Assembly (NCBI GenBank): GCA_023238725.1
Contig: CM041551.1
Location: 10,653,759-10,717,758 of the forward strand
From: Scortum barcoo
Taxonomy: Eukaryota; Chordata; Actinopteri; Centrarchiformes; Terapontidae
Direction of reading: 5' to 3'
Length of the DNA stretch: 64,000 bases
This document shows, piece after piece, positions 56,560 through 64,000 of the stretch. Numbering within the stretch: the first letter of the stretch is position 1; every line of letters begins with the position of its first letter. Both the position numbers and the translations under genes were made by a program. The notes below the pieces were generated by a model, which ran no database searches, was not told the origin of the DNA, and saw only the letters and a list, made by a program, of their open reading frames with translations.

Positions 56560-56980
56560 ACTCTTGCATCATGTTAGCTATGCTGTATTTTAGGAGCACA
56601 GTGCTTTGAGCTAAATATTAGGGCTGCTATCATGATCACAATTATAGTGCTAACATACTGATGTTTAGCACGTAAAATGTTCATCATTTTAGTGTAGCAT
56701 GTTAGCATGCTACCATTGTGCTAAATGCAAATTACTGCATATTTAGATTTAAACAAAAGTTCTGGATGAATTCAAATTTGGACCCGATGGTGGCACTAGA
56801 TGAAAAATTACTTGGAAATTTCATTCGCCTAAATTTTTAACCTTATGAAGCTGCCAAAGGAAAAGTCAAAGGATCACCAAAGTATCAGGTTTCATCATCT
56901 GGGAATTATGAAGACATGGTTTCATGGCAATCCATCTGATAGCTGCTGAGATATCGCAGACAAGTACCCTCCATCCTCTC
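56560..56980 (+). mobile_element. Diverged fish interspersed repeat ('gatcaccaaagt' family), copy 2
   Basis: It has agcacagtgctttgagctaaa, gtagcatgttagcatgctac, cgatggtggcactagatg, gtcaaaggatcaccaaagta and gtttcatggcaatccatctg then atagctgctgagatatcgca. These come in the same order as copy 1 at 19790-20560. The gttagcatgctaac-type palindromes are a hallmark of this repeat. It is non-coding with indistinct ends. Confidence 0.65.
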
Positions 56981-58784
56981 ATCTATTGCTAAGGTTAAAC
57001 CATAAAACCCAATGTCAAGTCAAGTGTGAGAAATTTCTTGCATATTCATGGGACAAACCACCTCAGCTTGTAGCTTCTTAATAATTGGCCACCCACTTAG
57101 GTGGAACCAGGAACGTGCCACACACAAATAAACAACACAGCTTGACCAGGCACATCCTTTCCTTGACCCCAAAGCACATGTTTAACTCTGCAAACATTTT
57201 GGGAGAAACTAATGAGAAGTGACATGACAACCAGCAGAAGCAAGATGACACATCTACTCAACATTTCTGTGGGCAACATCACTTCTGCATTTTTCTAATA
57301 TCCTAAAAATACCCTTTAAACAGGATGGGGAGTCTGCCAAAGGATCAAACAGGCACAAGTGGTGCACCAGCTGGTACCGTGGAGAATACCTTGGATTCCT
57401 GCGGCACAGCGACTGACGTAGATCTGCACAGGTCAAAGGATTAGCAGGTTTGTTAGTGACAAAGATGAGTAACAGGAAGGAAGAGGAAGGTAGAAAGTAG
57501 TTGCTTTTGTTTGAGGTGCTTTTAGCTGCTTTCTAACTATATATCACAGCTTTTTGGAAGCAACAGAAATATCTGCTCATATCAAGCTTGAAGAAAAGCA
57601 TAAATAATAAATAAAAACATATTAAGAGAGTTGTTTTGCGTCACAATTAAACATACAAACAGTAAATTTCCTTTCTAGAAATGTCAAAACATTTTCTATA
57701 CATGCTCAGAAGAGCTCTGCACTAAATATTCCTTTTTATAGTCAAGTATAAATGAGCGTCCTCAAGGCTGAATCATAATTCAGTAAGCTTACATATAATA
57801 ATGGCATGACATTTTATATCTTCTCCTATATTTATGTTACTATTTGCCATCCCCAAAGAGCCCAGTGTCAGTTGGATGAACATGGCTTATTATTTCCCTC
57901 TTCTGCTCTCCTCTCACTGGATGTCTATCTCCACACCTGAACAAATACAAGCACATCTCCTGCAGGGAAACTTCTCCTGGCACAAAGACACAGTCAGTTG
58001 GCCAGGATTCTCCCTAAGCCCCAGTTTAAAATTGAATTGAATATGAAAAATCCAGTGAATCCATTGAAATTGTAAATTCATACTGTATGTGTCACAGGGG
58101 TTTGTCCAAGCTGTCATCACTATGTTTAAAATACCATTGTGTTTCTATATCATTACCTCAGATTTATGAGCTTCTTTCAGCAATCTGGGTGGTTTTGAGA
58201 TATTTAGGTTTAAAGTTTCCACAAAAGCAAGTTACAAAACTGACATGTTGTAAAGTTCCCCTTTATCTAGGAAGGTCAAAAAACCTTATATGTTCTCTAT
58301 ATATTATCAAAATCTTTTCATAGTCATAGTTTCTCTACTACTATCTGCTGATGGTTTTTCTCGTTGTTCTGCCCTCTTTATGTTTGCATCCTTGCCTCCA
58401 TCTGATGTTCTTAAATGTGTTTCTGCAATGTGTCTGCAATAGAAGTTATAACGCAAATCCAGTTATAAGAACAGTAAAGAAGCATCAGATCATTAAACTG
58501 TTAAGCGTCTAGCAGCTAGAAATATGAATTTCTCTCAAATAGCTTCATATTACATTTCTGGTCTTCATTTCTAAAGCAGTCACAGTAACTCTGAATTTCT
58601 AATGATAATTTTTGCCAACGAATGTTAACATTAAGATTGACAAGCTTGCTGCCTCGCATGGTAGCTCGTGGTAAAAATCAAGTGTTCATTCTTTATTTTA
58701 AAAAATATTACATTGTCATTCACAGCATCTTTAATGAAATCACACATTTTAAGGCTTTAAAATAAGGCTGATAAGGCTGTTAAC
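56981..58784. other. AT-rich non-coding stretch
   Basis: AT-rich DNA with no simple repeats of note and no recognised gene. Frames up to 78 codons lack domains. Confidence 0.5.
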
Positions 58785-59175
58785 CCAGTTGCACTTTATT
58801 GCGGCTTACAAGTAAGTAAACAGGCAACTGAACAGGCTGGTACACAGGCAGGTAGACACATAAAGTCCAAAATAATAGGTTAAAACACAAGGACGAAACA
58901 CAGGAAACACACATGAACCGACAAGGAACAAAGGAAGGGGACCAATATATGTAGTGTGAGTGATGGGCAAGTGGAGACAGGTGAGGAGACTAACAGGGGA
59001 CAGGTGAAAATAAGCTGGGCGGAGCGGGTCATCAAAGAGGCAGGAAACACACAGGGGCAGGAAGTTTGACATGTGAGTAAGTATACAAAATAAAACAGGA
59101 AGCGTGCATTAATAAACTGTGAACAGATAAAGACTACAACACAGAACACAACAAGAGAGAGACAAACGGGATGAC
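58785..59175 (+). mobile_element. Fish repeat 'ggtcgcggacccaaatgc' family, copy 2 (5' decayed)
   Basis: It shares with copy 1 (48225-48660) the tttatt start region, a cacaggaaacacac/acaaggaac-type middle, gagacaggtgaggagactaa, gtcatcaaagaggcaggaaa and acacaggggcaggaagtttg, and an aataaaacaggaagcg end. The tcgcggaccc start is not visible. Same orientation as copy 1. The 88- to 114-codon frames read backwards across it are artefacts. Confidence 0.55.
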
Positions 59176-62100
59176 AAAGAACACACAACCACACACTGTA
59201 GGTTTTCATCAGGATGTGGGACACTTACTTCAGCATTGAGCATATCTACCAAGTGCACCACGGATGTCACATTGCAGCATTTTTGTTGCCTTGACAGCGA
59301 CACATTGATTGATTGACATGCATGCAGACAAATCAGGGTCGAATTCTGCACATTCTGAACATAGGATCCTGGGAATATAGGAATCACTCAATTAAATTCT
59401 TCTAATATGTAAGAATGTTCCCCTTTGTGAAAGTGAAACCATCCCTAACACTTTGTGTGCCTGCAGTACTATCAGGGCGACAGTGAATGGAGAGATGTCC
59501 CGAGGCCGGAGAACCAAGGTTCATGCGCCACTGTGGCCCAAGTGCTGCTGAAGTGTCCCTGAGCAGGACTTTGATTCTCTGCCAGCTCTATGGGCGCTGC
59601 TGTGTTGCTGACCCTGCATTCTGCCCTGCTGCGAGGAAGTGGGCAACCAAAAAGAGAAGTTCCCCACAGGAGGTGTGGGGGAGACCGAGGATAGTTGTAG
59701 CGCTGTTAGTTTGACCGGTCAGGAATGAACGATGGTGGTGTGATCAATATTTCACACGACTGCTTTCTTCTCAAGCTCACAGGCTAAGGTCCACGTCTCT
59801 GTGTGCCACAAAGAGACAAAAAAGTACAGAGAAAAAGATAAAAAAAATACATATTTTGAAGTAAGAAAGTAACATTTCTGAGGAGTGAAATATTTGAGTT
59901 AAGTATATTATGTCTGCGGTTTAAGTAATTTCATTAAAGTGTGATGTGGACCTTAATTCACTTCACTTTCTTACTGCTTAATCACTCCCCAGATACTTTC
60001 ACAATCTTTGGTCAGTCAGGTATTCACATTCCTTTTAGCGCCCCTGATGGAAATATCAGGAAAACCAAAAACATTGAAAATCCTCAGCAGGTCTAACTGC
60101 AGCTGCAGCATTGATTAATTGCAGTAGACAAATATGAATAGCTTGAGTCTAAATGAAAGGATTTAACAGGAAACAACCACAGAATTACAGATATTAAAGC
60201 CAAATGTGCTTCTCTCTTTTTTTCCAATACCACACCTTGTCCAGTAAAGTAAATGATTTATTGGCAAGTCAGTGAAGGATGTGGGTGAAATTGAGAGGCG
60301 TGACCGAGCACTGAGCGGTTGAAAAGGGTTGGGAGGGGTGGAGCGTGATGGTGGATGAAAGGAGATCTAAGAACCCACGAAGAACCCACGGCCGGACAAG
60401 ACTTTGGATGGATGTGAGATGATCTTCGCCGCTCCTCCCCGTCCATCACGGGTTTGCAGGGAGCACGGAGAGAGAGGGGGGGGCGGGAGAAAAAAAATGG
60501 GAGATGAAAGGCAGACAAAGGTAGAGAAACATTAACTCTTGAACTTAAACCTTTTACCTTTTTATTCCATGTCTTTTTTTTTTTATCATAGCTCTCGTTT
60601 CAGCTATTCTTTCAGCCTCGTCACCAGAGTGCCTGGATCTTCTTGCTCAGACAAGAAGTCATTAAAGTCTTCTTATTGTTGCTGTATTGTGTCAATGAAA
60701 AAAAAAAGCTGGATCCTTCTCTCTCCCCTTCAGTGATGAGGAAGATGTTATTCTTTCCCCTGCCACTGTAACTAATGCCTCTTAGGACCTTGCACTCTCT
60801 CAAACTGTACAGGTGAATACCCGAGTTATGTTAGCCCCTTCTGAGGAAGAAAGTCTCTGTTACAGCTGCAAAATGAACAATGAAAATGCTCTTGCCTGTT
60901 CTTGTAGGAGTGGCAGGCAATAGCGCCTTTTGCAAATCCATACTTTTTGTGGCCCTTTTATATTTCTGAAAGCTCAATTTGAATAATAAGCTGAAAAGTG
61001 CTCTTTTACGGCTGACATTCATAGTATCCATTCTCTGAAGCGGTGAAGGAAAGGAAACTTGTCTATTAAGGTGATGCCACTTAAAACCAGTCCTGCTTGA
61101 ATGAGACTGTACATAAACATGCTCCTGGAGGCGCATGCACACTCGATGAGGTGATAATTCTAGCAGGTTAAAAACACGTAAACACGCGCGGAATAACAAT
61201 CTCTCATTGCTGAGCGGAGGCATATAAAGATTCAAGGCTAAACCAAGAAAATTAAGCAGCTTGTCCTCCATTTGCTCTATTTGGATTCATCTTGCAAGAG
61301 ATAGCTATCAGCTCAGTGATGTAGGTAGGATTTATTTATTTATTTGCACCTTTTATTTATTTATATGTAGTTTTAAATACCACCCACGTCTGCTCCACAT
61401 TCCTCTTGTCTCCTCACTCGTTAAGATCTAGGCACTGCAGCACCGGAGCTGACAGTCTTTTACCTTTGTGATTCATAGATCCAAAAGCCTTACATACTGA
61501 GTATTTACACCCCTAAATGTGGGTTTATAGGTATTTTAGGCCTGGCAGAGGCTTTATATATATAAAATGTGTATATTTAAGGGGGAAATAGATTTCTGTA
61601 TTTGTGGAATAAACAAAAACACCTCCAGTGACAAGCAGTCTGTGCCACAGGTTGTGATATTGCGATCAGTTTCAAATGGAGACTTCGCATTAAACACCAG
61701 TTTTTAGTCTGTTCACAATGACGTCAGTCAATTCAATAAACTGTCAGAGGCTTTTACATTTGGTGGGGCAGAATTCACACCATAGTAATATTATGCATAG
61801 TTTGAAACTGTTCTATCAAAAATACCTTAACAGCACTGTGCTGAGCTGTAGTGAAATTAAAATATTAAAAAAAAGTCACAATAGCTAATCGTACCTGCAA
61901 GTCAAGCCTGTTACAGGCTGTCTGGGTTGATTCATCTTAAACACAGAAACCAGAGACTATGATTAAACTTTTGTTTTTGGTGTGTGTGCGTGTGTAATGT
62001 GTGAATCAGAGTGAGACGTTGCCTGTGCTCTCTTGGATCAGCTTGTGTCTCAGATGCTGAACCACAGAAACCTCTGTGGAGGCTACAGAGGAGATGAGTC

Positions 62101-63639
62101 TGCACTGCAGCTTCCAAAAAGGCTTCCCTCTGCAAGACATCCTTATTTAGCACAGCAAGACATACACTTACGCATAACACCTGTGCATTTGAGATCAGAC
62201 CCAACTGTGAACCTGACCAAGTCTCACACATTGTACTCATATTACATATTACATTACATTATATTTGTGAAACAATCTTAGTTTTGGAGAAGGAAAAAGA
62301 GACAAGAACAGGAAGAAAAAACTATTCAAATGCTGCATTCAGACAGATTATGTCAGTATAGTCTTTTATTAAAGAACAGTGACTTATTATTTTCATTTTA
62401 TTCCCTGAAACAGAGGTAACTTATTTTTAAAGCAGGACCGGAGCAGAATGACTTGCTGAACAAGGACATCTATGGGTCATACAGAATAATGCAGAAACCA
62501 TGACAGGTTGATTGTACCTTTTTGTGCCTAATAAATTACCATAGCAGTGGGAAGCAAATTTACCATTATCATTTTGTGATAATGTGCATTTGTTTACAAT
62601 AATAAAGACAAAAATGTCTTTCAATGTTATTTATCATACATTTATTAACTATCTAGCTGTGTGTGTGTGACTGCCTGATATGTGTAAGAAATTGTACCCA
62701 TAAGGATAACAGCTCCATGGAAAAAAGAAAAAATTGCATATTGATCGTGTCATGCTGTCCCCTACACTCAGGTCCCTGTGGCTCACAACTTATATGTTAG
62801 AAATAATTCACATCCTCCAATATGATCTTGCACAGAGTGGAGGAAGCAAGGATAGCGAACATTAACCTTACTTAAGCTGCTGTTTTTCTCCAGGGGATTT
62901 GGAAGGATTTTATTACTTAAAATTGAATGACACACTTCAGTAGGAGGAGCGGACATGCATGGGCCAAAGCTACTTAGTCAAACTGACACACTAAACTGAA
63001 AAAATGTTTGTTGATGTCTTTCATGGAGTTAAGTCTCATAAAAAGGCGTAGCGTTTATGGATGTGTTTTTCTTTGTGTCTCCTCCCCCACGTCCCGTCCT
63101 TTTTTCTTTACTCATAAATTACATCACATGCCACAAAGACCACTTCATGACTCTTAAGGCTCTCACTCAAATAGGAAACACTGAGGCACCTCATTTTCCT
63201 CATCATGCTCAATCAGTACAACGCTTAGTGGTTTTGATTTTGATTCAAGGGGCTGCTTTGACCTTTAAGACCTGAGCAAAGGAAGATGAAGGGTCCCTGA
63301 AGATGACAATATTAAATGTTGAATAAAAGGTTTGACTATTTTTGACTCCAGCTTTATGTGTATTATAATGACTGAATTTCATACAGTGGCTGTTAAGTGC
63401 TAAGTCATAAATGCAGAGAAAAAAACACGCTCAGGTTTTCCCTTTTTGCACGATTGTGTACATACACTCCAATAAAAACGTCTGCGAGCTTGCCATCAGC
63501 AAATTATGTTTCATATCAAAACTCACTCAAAGCATTTTCACTTAATTTGCACACTGACGTTAAACAAACTACCAAATCTTCAGAGCACTTGACAGTTTGT
63601 GAGATGAATAAATAAAGGAACACGCTCTTTTATCCGAGC
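59176..63639. other. Long non-coding stretch
   Basis: No gene recognised in about 4.5 kb. It holds an 11-bp tandem pair (aagaacccacg twice) at 60369-60390, G8 near 60476-60483, T10 near 60577, (TTTA)n at 61331-61345 and short TG runs near 61980. The 146-codon minus-strand frame at 60831-61271 has no recognised domain. Confidence 0.5.
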
Positions 63640-63960
63640 ACATCCCTGCAGATCTGTCTAATGACAGCTGTGGATATTTAACCGTCCTCCTCAAACAGAA
63701 TTATCTCAGTTCGGCTTGAGTCCGCTCCCAGTCTTCATTACTATTGCATGGCCCATGGCCACTTTTACTCATCAAGACTGCATTACATTATTTACAAACT
63801 GGAAACAATTGACGGAGCACTGTATTACAGGACTGGGAGTCACCCATTAAAAAGCTAATCCTGAATTATGAATGCGAAGTTCATTTAATGTGTCATGTTG
63901 CATTAGGCACGTTTATGTGGCAAAGGTGTATTTAGGGGACTTGCCCTTCTCTCAGGCTGC
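63640..63960. promoter_or_regulatory. Enhancer-like block at window end
   Basis: Non-repetitive DNA with gacagctgtgg (E-box), cagaattatctcag (GATA-like), cattactattgcatggccc, gctaatcctgaattatgaat and gaagttcatttaatgtg. The density of homeodomain, OCT-like and E-box cores and the lack of frames or repeats suggest a conserved regulatory element. Motif-based inference. Confidence 0.3.
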
Positions 63961-64000
63961 TGTTTATTTTTGGAGGAAGAGAGCAGGACAGATTCAGGAC

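Noticed and set aside
59487..59714. 75-codon plus-strand frame with many cysteines
   Set aside because: Spacing of cysteines fits no zinc finger or secreted-peptide pattern, there is no signal peptide, and it is probably chance.
60831..61271. 146-codon minus-strand frame
   Set aside because: No recognisable domain and no convincing splice partners. Left as unproven.

Overview
This is vertebrate nuclear DNA, almost certainly from a ray-finned fish and probably a percomorph teleost. It has about two-fifths G+C, abundant (CA/TG)n, (TA)n and purine/pyrimidine microsatellites, and relics of transposon families typical of fish genomes. These include a CR1/L2/Rex1-like LINE 3' end ending in '...ggatcaataaagt' plus a short tandem tail, a hAT element with CAGTG(T/G)TTCTCAA ends, a Tigger/pogo relic, and the fold-back repeat recognisable by 'ctggctctgtccaaagg' and 'gtgacttcctgg'. 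There are no bacterial-style operons, ribosome binding sites or dense ORFs.

I find no protein-coding gene I can defend. Every long open frame is explained by microsatellites, transposon sequence or chance. None shows a recognisable domain or a convincing exon series. The window is best read as part of a gene desert, or a very large intron, next to a developmental gene that I cannot name from the sequence.

Layout. 1-13.6 kb: unique DNA with microsatellites, a very strong G-quadruplex motif on the minus strand (about 3.14 kb), a perfect 14-bp hairpin (about 5.88 kb), and homeobox/POU-site-rich blocks at 9.5-10.5 kb. 13.8-14.4 kb and 18.3-18.8 kb: further enhancer-like blocks. 19.8-20.5 kb: a diverged fish interspersed repeat. 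22.4-22.9 kb: an enhancer-like block open in both strands, followed at 23.0-23.9 kb by a dead LINE 3' end. 25.3-26.4 kb: arms of a fold-back repeat around a cruciform. 29.1-29.4 kb: a retroposed repeat with a 9-bp target duplication. 29.7-30.1, 33.0-33.4 and 42.7-43.1 kb: three more fold-back copies. 33.5-34.45 kb: a hAT element with an 8-bp target duplication and a Tigger relic nested inside it. 43.4-44.2, 46.5 and 51.0-51.5 kb: enhancer-like blocks. 48.2-48.7 and 58.8-59.2 kb: two copies of another fish repeat. 52.5-52.9 kb: a GC-rich, promoter-like block with a G-quadruplex motif and a nuclear-receptor DR1. 63.6-64.0 kb: a final enhancer-like block.

No genes work together here. The biology on offer is long-range regulatory DNA interleaved with transposon insertions. 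The enhancer-like calls rest on composition and motif content only. They need a cross-species alignment, which I could not run.
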